DNA from: SIG603 sp963611165
GTDB taxonomy: Bacteria > Bacillota > Clostridia > Oscillospirales > Acutalibacteraceae
Reading direction: 5' to 3'
Length of the DNA stretch: 64,000 bases
Assembly: GCA_963611165.1 (NCBI GenBank)
Contig: CAVDQG010000004.1
Location: 30,179-94,178, forward strand
The number at the start of each line of letters is the position of its first letter. Positions within the stretch are counted from its first letter, which is position 1. Shown here piece by piece: positions 1 to 7,414 of this stretch. The translations under genes and the position numbers were made by a program. The notes below the pieces were generated by a model. It did not search any database and was not told where the DNA came from. It saw only the letters and a list, made by a program, of their open reading frames with translations.

Positions 1-629
1 AAACCGTCAAGAGTGATGTAGCCGTTTCCCTCTGCCTGAGGATAGAAACAGTTTCTTCTGACATTTATCTCTACACATTCGGAAGTAGGGTCATAATCAT
101 GGAAATTCGCATAAATAACCGTCTTGTCCTCTTCTTCATTCTGCTCTGTGTACCATGTGTAAACAGAAAAATCAGGATCCCAACTTGCCTTTGACTTCAC
201 GGGATTTTTCACTTTGTCAAGCTCTGTCACTTCATACATAGCCTTGCCGTTTAAGTAAACCTCACCCGTATGAGCAATGTATGTCGCAATAAACCAGTCG
301 CCTCTGACAAGAGTCGTGTAGGGATTGTAGTCGCCGAAAAGCGAATTGTCGATTTCAGTCTTCCAAATACCGCCATCGAGCTTTTCCCAAGATTTTACTT
401 CTTCAGAACCTTTGATAATCGCCTTCAAAGGCTCAAAAGAACGATAAACAATTCTCTTCTCGGGAGTGCCGCCTCTGAGAGGATTGACATTCTCACGGTA
501 GACGCCCGGCATAACAATAACCTCATCACCGGGCTCGGCAATTTTAGCCGCAGAATTGATAAGTTTAAAAGGATCTTCCTTAGTACCCTTGCCGCTGAAT
601 TTGCCGTTTTGTGAAACATAATATATCAT
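1..629 (-). CDS. GH120-like beta-xylosidase, N-terminal part (runs off window)
   Basis: The reading frame opens at an ATG (627-629) behind an AAAGGTG ribosome binding site and stays open for 209 codons to the window edge, so the C-terminal part is missing. The N-terminus carries the 'sequence-GKGTKEDPF-x-INSAAKIAEPGDEVIVMPGVYRE' pattern of right-handed beta-helix proteins. Later blocks (GDYNPYT, GDWF, GEVYLNGKAMYEV, TVIYANF, CVEINVRR-CFYP) match my recollection of family GH120 xylosidases such as Thermoanaerobacterium XylC. Those enzymes release xylose from xylo-oligosaccharides. The catalytic acids of the family lie further downstream, outside the window, so activity cannot be judged. No signal peptide is seen, which suggests a cytoplasmic enzyme. 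A different beta-helix carbohydrate enzyme is possible but less likely. Confidence 0.72.
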   Translation of the reverse strand, partial: MIYYVSQNGKFSGKGTKEDPFKLINSAAKIAEPGDEVIVMPGVYRENVNPLRGGTPEKRIVYRSFEPLKAIIKGSEEVKSWEKLDGGIWKTEIDNSLFGDYNPYTTLVRGDWFIATYIAHTGEVYLNGKAMYEVTELDKVKNPVKSKASWDPDFSVYTWYTEQNEEEDKTVIYANFHDYDPTSECVEINVRRNCFYPQAEGNGYITLDG

Positions 630-734
630 AAAATACACACCTTTCCAAAGCCAAAGCTTTTGTATACATTTTATGCTTTTTGACCAAAAAAATCAATAAA
701 TAATAATGAGCGAAAGGCAATGAGTTAACGGCAA

Positions 735-1565
735 AAGTTTTTGCCACGCTTTTTACAAAAAGCGTGCGGGTGTGGGCAGAGCCCACAAGAAAAAAGCGAA
801 GCACAAAGAGAAATAACGAAAACAGAGCGAAGCGATAATTAAAAGGATAGGCTGATAAGGGAAACCAAAATCACAAAGTGATTTTAGGGCGGAACGCCCG
901 TAGTTGACCGAAACAGCCGACCGATTTACCCAAAGAAAAATACAGAACGCAAAGAGCCAGAAACACAAAAATTTTTGGTTTCGCTTTTTTCAAAAAAGCG
1001 AACGGGTGTGGGCAGAGCCCACAAGAAAAAAGCGAAGCACAAAGAGAAATAACAAAAACAGAGCGAAGCGATAATTAAAAGGATAGGCTGATAAGGGAAA
1101 CCAAAATCACAAAGTGATTTTAGGGCGGAACGCCCGTAGTTGACCGAAACAGCCGACCGATTTACCCAAAGAAAAATACAGAACGCAAAGAGCCAGAAAC
1201 ACAAAAATTTTTGGTTTCGCTTTTTTCAAAAAAGCGAACGGGTGTGGGCAGAGCCCACAAGAAAAAAGCGAAGCACAAAGAGAAATAACAAAAACAGAGC
1301 GAAGCGATAATTAAAAGGATAGGCTGATAAGGGAAACCAAAATCACAAAGTGATTTTAGGGCGGAACGCCCGTAGTTGACCGAAACAGCCGACCGATTTA
1401 CCCAAAGAAAAATACAGAACGCAAAGAGCCAGAAACACAAAAGTTTTTGGTTTCGCTTTTTTCAAAAAGCGAACGGGTGTGGGCAGAGCCCACAAGAGAA
1501 AAGTGAAGCACAAAGAGAAATAACAAAAACAGAGCGAAGCGATAATAAAAAAAGTTAGGCAAAGG
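735..1565. repeat. Tandem array of a 236-bp hairpin-rich repeat, about 3.5 copies
   Basis: Units begin near 737, 971, 1207 and 1443; units 2 and 3 are almost identical and exactly 236 bp apart, and the fourth is cut short near 1565. Each unit holds several short inverted repeats: a T-rich stem (TTCGC...GCGAA type), TGTGGGC-aga-GCCCACA, AATCAC-aaa-GTGATT and GGGCG-gaa-CGCCC. In unit 1 the T-rich stem reads CACGC/GCGTG where the others read TTCGC/GCGAA, so two base pairs differ in a compensatory way. Frames of 70-92 codons cross the units only because a repeat lacks stops; none has a ribosome binding site. A further single copy lies at 62515-62700 in the same orientation. Confidence 0.9.
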
Positions 1566-1773
1566 AAAACACGACAAAAACGCGTAGCGTTTGCAGTCGG
1601 GCATTTTCCGAGCCGACCCGTTCACATATGGAAAAATTCAAGCCATAAAAACCGTTTTAAGCTAATTATTAATTCTTGAAACACTAAATCGGAGCGAAAC
1701 ATTTGCAGACGGGTATTATATTTTGCGGATTACTTGCACGAAGAAAAATACAGAACACAAAGAACCAAAAACA
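1566..1773. repeat. Decayed repeat remnant and AT-rich spacer
   Basis: This stretch has no credible gene. It carries the motif GCTAATTATTAATTC at 1661-1675, which also occurs about 160 bp past the distal repeat copy (62861). A fragment at about 1738-1775 (gaaaaatacagaacacaaag...) resembles the 3' end of the 236-bp unit and abuts the pyruvate kinase terminator. Confidence 0.6.
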
Positions 1774-1807
1774 CAAAAAAGGACGAGGCAGTATTTCCGC
1801 CTCGTCC
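1774..1807 (-). terminator. Intrinsic terminator of pyk
   Basis: On the minus strand a perfect 9-bp stem (GGACGAGGC / GCCTCGTCC, arms 1799-1807 and 1781-1789, 9-nt loop) is followed directly by TTTTTT. It lies 24 bp past the pyruvate kinase stop codon. Confidence 0.92.
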
Positions 1808-1830
1808 GAAATTCTTTTTGAGATTTTAAA

Positions 1831-3240
1831 TTAAACAGTCTCAACTCTGATTGTGTTTGTGGAGCCTTCCTTACCGCTCTTACCGCCTGTGAGAACAAGA
1901 CTGTCACCCTTCTTGAGGTTGAGTACCTTCTTAGCATTCTCAATAGCAAAGTAGAACATAACGTCAAGGCTTGAGAACTCCTCTGAAAGAACAGGTGTAA
2001 CGCCCCATGAAAGGTTGAGCTTTCTCCATGCCTTTTCGTCTGTTGTGATACCGATGATGTCAATCGGGCAACGGAAACGGCTAACCATTCTTACGGTGAT
2101 ACCTGAAATTGAGGAAACAACAATTGCTCTTGCGTTGAGGTCAATAGCCATGGAGCAAGTAGCATGAGAAACAGCGTCAACCTGATTTCTGATGGTGTAA
2201 TCTGTCTCCTTGAACCAGTTCTTGAAGTCGATGTTCTCCTCGGCTACGGTGCAAATCTCTGCCATAGTCTTAACAGCCTGAACAGGGTATTTACCTGCGG
2301 CAGACTCTCCTGAAAGCATAACGGCACTTGTTCCGTCGTAAACTGCGTTTGCAACGTCACTTGCCTCAGCTCTTGTCGGTCTCGGATTGTGAATCATAGA
2401 CTCGAGCATCTCAGTAGCAGTGATAACTCTCTTGCCGAGCATACGGCACTTGGAGATAAGTTTCTTCTGAAGTGACGGAAGCTCCATGAACGGAACTTCA
2501 ACTCCGAGATCACCTCTTGCAACCATGATACCGTCTGCAACCTCGCAAATCTCATCGATATTGTTTACGCCCGTGCGGTTCTCAATCTTTGCGATGATGT
2601 CGATTTTGGCACCGCCGTTCTCATTAAGGAACTTTCTCATGTCAACGAGATTCTGCTTTGTCGAAACGAATGAAGCGGCAACGAAATCAACATCGTTCTT
2701 GATGCCGAAAAGAAGATCGTTCTTGTCCTGCTCGCTTAAGAACTCATTCTTGAGGATGTGGTCGGGAAAGTTCATGCTCTTGCGGTTGGAAATTGTTCCG
2801 CCCGAACGAACCGTGCAAATAGCCTCAGTGTCGGTAAGCTCATCAACAACGAAATCAAGAAGACCGTTGTTTACCAAAACGGTGTCTCCAACCTTCAAAT
2901 CGTTCATGAGGTTCTTGTAAGAAACAGAACACTTTGTCTTGTCACCGATGATATCCTCTGTTGTAAAGGTAAACTTTGAGCCTTCTGTAAGCTCTGCCTT
3001 GCCGCCCTTGAATTCGCCTACACGGTACTCGGGACCCTTTGTATCGAGCATAATTGCGATAGGCATATTGAGCTCAGCTCTTACCTTCTTTATCATATCA
3101 ATTTTCTTCTGGTGCTCCTCGTGTGAGCCGTGAGAAAAGTTAAGTCTTGCAACGTTCATTCCCGCCTCACACAGCTGGCGGAAAACCTCCTCTTTCTCGG
3201 ACGCAGGGCCGATAGTACAAATAATCTTGGTTTTTCTCAT
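1831..3240 (-). CDS. pyk: Pyruvate kinase
   Basis: This 469-residue protein makes pyruvate and ATP from phosphoenolpyruvate and ADP in the cytosol, the last step of glycolysis. It starts with the family signature RKTKIICTIGPAS and shows the substrate and metal motifs LDTKGPE, MVARGDLGVEVP and ATEMLESM. The length fits the four-domain short form; the extra C-terminal PEP-utiliser-like domain of Bacillus enzymes is absent. I chose the ATG at 3238-3240 over a frame opening seven codons upstream because GAGAGGAAG sits at the right distance before it. The gene is monocistronic: its own promoter lies about 150 bp upstream and a terminator follows. Confidence 0.97.
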   Translation of the reverse strand: MRKTKIICTIGPASEKEEVFRQLCEAGMNVARLNFSHGSHEEHQKKIDMIKKVRAELNMPIAIMLDTKGPEYRVGEFKGGKAELTEGSKFTFTTEDIIGDKTKCSVSYKNLMNDLKVGDTVLVNNGLLDFVVDELTDTEAICTVRSGGTISNRKSMNFPDHILKNEFLSEQDKNDLLFGIKNDVDFVAASFVSTKQNLVDMRKFLNENGGAKIDIIAKIENRTGVNNIDEICEVADGIMVARGDLGVEVPFMELPSLQKKLISKCRMLGKRVITATEMLESMIHNPRPTRAEASDVANAVYDGTSAVMLSGESAAGKYPVQAVKTMAEICTVAEENIDFKNWFKETDYTIRNQVDAVSHATCSMAIDLNARAIVVSSISGITVRMVSRFRCPIDIIGITTDEKAWRKLNLSWGVTPVLSEEFSSLDVMFYFAIENAKKVLNLKKGDSLVLTGGKSGKEGSTNTIRVETV

Positions 3241-3386
3241 AAAAAACTTCCTCTCTTTCACTGATTATAAGGCATAATCTTTTCTAAATACATTTAACTC
3301 TTTCTAAGCTCAAATACAAACTGCCATTTGTGAAATTCAAGCTTAACTCACATACCTTTGAAAGTCCTCAAAACTTTCGCAGTCTA

Positions 3387-3415
3387 ATTATAACTGTCAA
3401 AGCAATTTTTTTCAA
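3387..3415 (-). promoter_or_regulatory. Sigma-A-type promoter of pyk
   Basis: Minus strand: -35 TTGAAA (3410-3415), a 17-bp spacer and -10 TATAAT (3387-3392). This predicts a start near 3380 and a 5' leader of about 140 nt. Confidence 0.8.
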
Positions 3416-3443
3416 TATTTATGACAAAATCGAAAGAAAAATT

Positions 3444-3478
3444 GTAAAAATAAAGGCGAACCGCCAAAAGTGCTCGCC
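3444..3478 (-). terminator. Intrinsic terminator of the AEC/solute-binding protein unit
   Basis: Minus strand: GGCGA (3474-3478) pairs with TCGCC (3455-3459) and is followed by TTTATTTTT. It starts 5 bp past the stop codon of the solute-binding protein. Confidence 0.7.
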
Positions 3479-3483
3479 TATAT

Positions 3484-4293
3484 TCATTTTATACACTTTG
3501 CTATCGAAGAATTGACATAATCGAGCAATAATTCGTTCTCCGGCTTTACCGCCGCACCGTAGTGCTGACCTACAACCTTTTCGTCCATAAGCACAAATCC
3601 ACCGACCGCATACTCAGAAATCAGATTTTCGTCACAGCAAACGGCAGACACGATATTGTCTTTGAGAGCCGAAACCGCCGCATCCAAGTCGACATACTCG
3701 AAAAAGAACGGATAATCTTTATTTTTCTCAAGTGAAGAAAAATACGTCTTTAAATTATCCTCCGACGTTGTGCTTCTTACCACGGCAACATTTTTATTTG
3801 TCAGGTCACTCACATTTGAAAGCTTTGATTCTTCAGAAACCAGAATAGCAAGATAATCCGTGTAGTAGCTGTCAGAAAAACTGATCGTTTGCTTTCTCTC
3901 GCTTGTAATCGTGTAATTTGCCAAAAGCAAATCAAAGTTTCCCCACAAAATAAGACTTTCTCTGTCCTCCGTTGTGACGGGAACAAACTCGACAAGTCCG
4001 TCCTTCTCTGCTTTTTCTGCGGTTACACCGAAGATTTCCGCAGCCGTCTCATAGGCTATATCCGCTTCAAGACCGCTGTATTTTCCGGATTTTTCGTCAT
4101 ATTCAAAAAGTGATGTCGACTCTTCACTGCACCCTACCGTGAGATAGCCTCGCTCCAAAATATTGTCAATAACAGTAGCGTCAAGCTCAGTCTCGCTTTC
4201 GGATGACTCCTCTCGTGAAACATCGGATTTACAGCCTGTAAGCAATGCGACAGCAAACAGAAAAACAAAAGCTAAAATCAGCCTTCTTTTCAT
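3484..4293 (-). CDS. Amino-acid-type ABC solute-binding lipoprotein, orphan
   Basis: The 269-residue product has a lipoprotein signal peptide with lipobox LLTGC (Cys21) and then a family 3 extracellular solute-binding domain (LERGYLTVGC, YSGLEADIAYETAAEIFG, FDLLLANYTITSERKQTISFS). Proteins of this family capture polar amino acids or related compounds for an ABC importer. No permease or ATPase gene is near, so its membrane partner must lie elsewhere. The ATG at 4291-4293 follows GAGGGTG with a 6-nt spacing. A GTG three codons upstream is rejected because it overlaps that binding site. It is 21 bp downstream of an AEC transporter gene and probably co-transcribed with it. The ligand cannot be read from the sequence. 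Confidence 0.88.
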   Translation of the reverse strand: MKRRLILAFVFLFAVALLTGCKSDVSREESSESETELDATVIDNILERGYLTVGCSEESTSLFEYDEKSGKYSGLEADIAYETAAEIFGVTAEKAEKDGLVEFVPVTTEDRESLILWGNFDLLLANYTITSERKQTISFSDSYYTDYLAILVSEESKLSNVSDLTNKNVAVVRSTTSEDNLKTYFSSLEKNKDYPFFFEYVDLDAAVSALKDNIVSAVCCDENLISEYAVGGFVLMDEKVVGQHYGAAVKPENELLLDYVNSSIAKCIK

Positions 4294-4314
4294 TTTAATC
4301 ACCCTCTTAATATC

Positions 4315-5292
4315 TTACATCAAATTAAAGGATTTAAGTACAAATATCCACAGCGTAAGGCTTACGCTTGAAAGCAAAGTTGAAAGCACGACTATATCGG
4401 AGCTTAAGACCGAATCGCCCTTCATGTTTCTCGTCATGACATAACTTGCAACTGTTGTCGGTGAACCGAGCAAAATGAGAATCGCAACAATCTCAGAATC
4501 ACGAAATCCCATATAAGCGGCTATTGGGAGAAAGACTGCAGGCAATAGAATCAGCTTGATAAAAGTTGCGGCACAAGCTGGCTTCAACTTCTTGAGTGCC
4601 GCACCGCCCGAGAACGAAGCGCCGACCACAAGCAGAGCGACGGGAGACGCCGTGCCGCCGACCGTGGAAATTGTCTTGGTGAGAATAGTCGGCAAGCTGA
4701 TTTTGAGAAGTGCAAACGGAATTCCCGCAAGAATGCCGAGAATAATCGGATTTGTGATAATTCCGATTAGCGCCTTTTTGATTGCCGCACCGACGCTTAC
4801 CTTTGCTTTCGGAAGAAGATTTCCGTCCTCGTCAACATGTGGCGAGAAAAGAAGAATTAGTACAGAGAAAACATTAAAAAGCGGAACGGCGGAAACTATC
4901 ATCATAGGCACCATTCCCGATGAGCCGTAGATATTCACGGCAAAGGCTACTCCGAGAATTGCCGCACTTGAACGGGTTGCACCTTGAGCGAATGCACCGA
5001 TTAATCCTCTGTTCTTTCTGAAGAACACAAATGACAGAGCCCATGTCAGCGAGAAAAACACTATCGTGACCAGTGCGCAGTAAATCGCAAAGCTTGGTTT
5101 GAAATCACTGTAAAGATCCATCTTCGAGATAGAATCAAACAGACTGAACGGCAGAGCGCATTTAAAAACATAGTTGTTGGCGGCTTTATTGTAGGTATCG
5201 TTAAATATTCCTACCTTATTTAAAAACCAGCCGAGCAGTATTATCAAAAATACGGGCAGAGTTGCGTTGAGCGCAAATACAAAATTTTCCAT
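4315..5292 (-). CDS. AEC-family (auxin efflux carrier-like) transporter
   Basis: This 325-residue polytopic membrane protein opens with LPVFLIILLGWFLNKVGIF, typical of AEC carriers, and has about ten hydrophobic segments with a central charged loop (FSPHVDEDGNLLPKAK). Members of the family move organic acids, malonate or amino-acid-like anions; the substrate here is unknown. The start follows GAGG. It is the first gene of a two-gene unit with the downstream solute-binding lipoprotein, so the two may act on related compounds, although AEC carriers do not normally use binding proteins. Confidence 0.88.
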   Translation of the reverse strand: MENFVFALNATLPVFLIILLGWFLNKVGIFNDTYNKAANNYVFKCALPFSLFDSISKMDLYSDFKPSFAIYCALVTIVFFSLTWALSFVFFRKNRGLIGAFAQGATRSSAAILGVAFAVNIYGSSGMVPMMIVSAVPLFNVFSVLILLFSPHVDEDGNLLPKAKVSVGAAIKKALIGIITNPIILGILAGIPFALLKISLPTILTKTISTVGGTASPVALLVVGASFSGGAALKKLKPACAATFIKLILLPAVFLPIAAYMGFRDSEIVAILILLGSPTTVASYVMTRNMKGDSVLSSDIVVLSTLLSSVSLTLWIFVLKSFNLM

Positions 5293-5337
5293 TATTTACC
5301 TCGGTATTCTTATCTTTTTCATTCATTTGCTCAAAAA

Positions 5338-5366
5338 ATAATAGCACAAGAATTCTCAATTATCAA
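5338..5366 (-). promoter_or_regulatory. Promoter of the AEC/solute-binding protein unit
   Basis: Minus strand: -35 TTGATA (5361-5366), a 17-bp spacer and -10 TATTAT (5338-5343), about 45 bp before the AEC start codon. Confidence 0.6.
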
Positions 5367-5376
5367 GAAAACCAAG

Positions 5377-5994
5377 TCACAAACCGAGCGTTACAATCAA
5401 GATTACCGAGTAAAGCACCATGGAAACTGACGCTATCATCCCTGCAAGAAAAAGTATTTTGTTTATAAGTCCGTCAGAGCGGCAGAGATTTATCGAAAAC
5501 CCCGTCTTTATGGGATAGAGCAGTCTGACTCCTTTCTTATTCAGCACATCAATCACCTGATGCGAAAAGAAAGCCGCCGCAAAATAGCGTGCGCCGATCG
5601 GGAAAGAAATCGCAATGCAAGAATACAAAATTCCGAGACACAAAAACGAGTGCATAAAGCTTCTATGAGGAGTCTGCTTTCCGATAAGGCAAACGGAAAT
5701 GAAAACCGCCGCACACAAAATCGACCGAACCAAGCCGTTGTTTGAAAGGAGCCTTTCTCTTAGTCCCAGATGAAAAAAGTATTCGGCACCGCCAAGCAAA
5801 ACACAAATGCCGAGAATGAAAAACATAATCATATTGGCTTGCTTTCTTGAACTTGAAGTGCCTGAGTCAATATCACATATAACCGAGCCGACAAGCGCCA
5901 TGCCTGTGCCGATTATCAAGGTGGGAACATCCGTCGGAATGAACATCGCAAGGCTTGTCGCTGTTCCGACTGCCGCATGAGTTTTTTGAAGCAT
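5377..5994 (-). CDS. YdjM/DUF457-like metal-dependent membrane hydrolase
   Basis: The 205-residue membrane protein has about five hydrophobic segments and the histidine/aspartate motifs of the YdjM family (LexA-regulated, membrane-bound predicted hydrolases): GSVICDIDS, GKQTPHRSFMHS and FFSHQVIDVLNKKGVRLLYPI. The enzyme's substrate is not established for the family. The ATG follows AGGAGA at a good distance. It is transcribed alone from its own promoter. The function beyond 'putative metal-dependent membrane hydrolase' is unknown. Confidence 0.8.
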   Translation of the reverse strand: MLQKTHAAVGTATSLAMFIPTDVPTLIIGTGMALVGSVICDIDSGTSSSRKQANMIMFFILGICVLLGGAEYFFHLGLRERLLSNNGLVRSILCAAVFISVCLIGKQTPHRSFMHSFLCLGILYSCIAISFPIGARYFAAAFFSHQVIDVLNKKGVRLLYPIKTGFSINLCRSDGLINKILFLAGMIASVSMVLYSVILIVTLGL

Positions 5995-6034
5995 ATAATC
6001 TCCTATTGTTTTATGTAAATTTAAAAGTAATAGG

Positions 6035-6063
6035 AGTATAGCATATTATCGAACAAAAAGCAA
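6035..6063 (-). promoter_or_regulatory. Promoter of the YdjM-like gene
   Basis: Minus strand: -35 TTGCTT (6058-6063), 17-bp spacer, -10 TATACT (6035-6040). The -35 overlaps the T-tract of the terminator of the gene upstream. Confidence 0.5.
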
Positions 6064-6093
6064 ACAGCAGAACCGATAATTTCGATTCTGCTG
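6052..6093 (-). terminator. Intrinsic terminator of the GT2 gene
   Basis: Minus strand: an 11-bp stem CAGCAGAATCG / CGGTTCTGCTG (arms 6083-6093 and 6065-6075) followed by TTTGCTTTTTG. Confidence 0.85.
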
Positions 6094-6101
6094 AAAAAAG
6101 C

Positions 6102-7124
6102 TTAGTTAAATTTGAGGAATTTATGAGCTGTTTTGTAGGAAAGTGAGCAAATCTCCTGTCCTGCTCTTCCTGGAAGGTTGAGGAAAGTTACAACGCTTAG
6201 GTGCTTGAACTTTCTTGCAAGCGGCTCATCAATCTGATAGAGCTCCTTCCAGAATTCTCTCATCTCTCTGTCGGTTTCCTTGGATTTATTAAGTCTGCAG
6301 AAAAGCGAGCTTAAGATAAACATAAGTCTCAGGTGATGATAAAGACATCTGTAAAGGTGCGGTTCGGTATTCTTAATATCGAGTATTCTGTGTGCCTCGA
6401 AGCAAAGCTTGGTTACCTTGAGCTGCTGAGCATATCTCTTGAGAAGAGCTTCCTTGGCAACGGACTGGCCGTCTCTGCCGATGAGGTAGTAGTAGAAGTC
6501 AATGTTAAGATACATAATCTTCTTGGCATACGGAATGGAGTAATAAACATAATAGTTATCCTCGTAGAATGTATGCTTAGGAAGCACAAGACCGTTTTCT
6601 TTCATGATGCTCGTCTTGAACATGCAGGAATGCAGAGTTAAATTCTGGCTCATAAGGAACGGCTTTGTCTGCTCCCATGAAACGATTTTGTGTTCGGGGA
6701 AAATAGAACCGTACTTAATTCTTCTGTGAATGCCCTCGCCCTTTATATAGTAAAGGTAGTTGCACACAAAAAGATCGGGCAAATTCTTTTCTGCCGTACC
6801 GCCGATAATGTCAAGTAACTTCTCGAGTGCATCCTCACCGACCCAGTCGTCAGAATCGACAACCTTGAAGTATTTTCCCGTAGCGTGAGCAATGCCCTGA
6901 TTAATACCCTCGCCGTGGCCGCCGTTCTCCTGATGAACAACCTTGACGATGTCGGGATATTTCTCTGCATACTCGTCGGCAATTTCGCCTGTTCTGTCCT
7001 TTGAGCCGTCATCGATAATGATAATCTCTACTCTGTCTCCGCCCTTAAGTAAGCTCTCGATGCAAACACTCATATAATCAGCCGAGTTGTAGCACGGAAC
7101 TGTAAAGGATATCAATTTTTCCAT
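6102..7124 (-). CDS. Family 2 glycosyltransferase
   Basis: The 340-residue protein has a GT-A domain at its N-terminus: FTVPCYNSADYM, IIIDDGSKDRTGEIADEY and the DXD-like metal/nucleotide motif VVDSDDWVGEDAL. These enzymes transfer a sugar from a nucleotide donor to glycan, lipid or protein acceptors. The C-terminal third is helical with basic patches and no clear transmembrane anchor. I chose the ATG at 7122-7124 because GAAAGGT precedes it and homology starts at once; a 25-codon upstream extension has no such support. It is monocistronic with its own promoter and terminator, so the donor and acceptor are not suggested by neighbours. Confidence 0.9.
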   Translation of the reverse strand: MEKLISFTVPCYNSADYMSVCIESLLKGGDRVEIIIIDDGSKDRTGEIADEYAEKYPDIVKVVHQENGGHGEGINQGIAHATGKYFKVVDSDDWVGEDALEKLLDIIGGTAEKNLPDLFVCNYLYYIKGEGIHRRIKYGSIFPEHKIVSWEQTKPFLMSQNLTLHSCMFKTSIMKENGLVLPKHTFYEDNYYVYYSIPYAKKIMYLNIDFYYYLIGRDGQSVAKEALLKRYAQQLKVTKLCFEAHRILDIKNTEPHLYRCLYHHLRLMFILSSLFCRLNKSKETDREMREFWKELYQIDEPLARKFKHLSVVTFLNLPGRAGQEICSLSYKTAHKFLKFN

Positions 7125-7170
7125 AAATCTTTTACCTTTCAAATTTAATCGTTTTGAAATTATTCGATAT

Positions 7171-7199
7171 ATTTTAACACATAAATGACTTTCGGTCAA
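7171..7199 (-). promoter_or_regulatory. Promoter of the GT2 gene
   Basis: Minus strand: -35 TTGACC (7194-7199), 17-bp spacer, -10 TAAAAT (7171-7176). Confidence 0.72.
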
Positions 7200-7298
7200 A
7201 TTTAAAAGTGCCGTTTTTTGCCGTCAAAATGCCGAATTTCGCAAAATTCACACAATATTCAAATAAAAATCAATTTTAAAAGCTTTACAATTTGAGTC

Positions 7299-7327
7299 TT
7301 TATATTTTAGACTATGAAGAGTATAAT
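7299..7327 (+). promoter_or_regulatory. Promoter of the sugar-acid operon
   Basis: Plus strand: -10 TATAAT (7322-7327) preceded at 17 bp by a weak -35, TTTATA (7299-7304). The poor -35 would fit an activator-dependent promoter. Confidence 0.55.
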
Positions 7328-7333
7328 CAAAGA

Positions 7334-7414
7334 GCAGATAACCTCGCCTTGCAAGGAGGGGGCATCCGAATAGATTTAAATCTATGTCTGCCGTTTTAAG
7401 GAAGGTGTGTCAGT
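7334..7414 (+). promoter_or_regulatory. Leader with two adjacent hairpins before the dehydratase gene
   Basis: Between the predicted transcript start and the start codon the leader can form CCTCgCCT-tgca-AGGaGGGG (about 7342-7361) and then a GGCA...TGCC stem (7361-7394) enclosing ATAGATTTAAATCTAT. There is no U-tract, so it is not a terminator. It does not match a riboswitch class I can recall. Confidence 0.4.

Noticed and set aside
735..1565. Tandem repeat considered as a CRISPR array
   Set aside because: The unit is 236 bp with no short repeat/unique spacer alternation and no cas genes are nearby.
753..1625. Series of 71-92 codon frames on the minus strand across the tandem repeat
   Set aside because: They repeat every 236 bp because the DNA does, have no ribosome binding sites, and consist of hydrophobic low-complexity sequence; they are shadows of the repeat.
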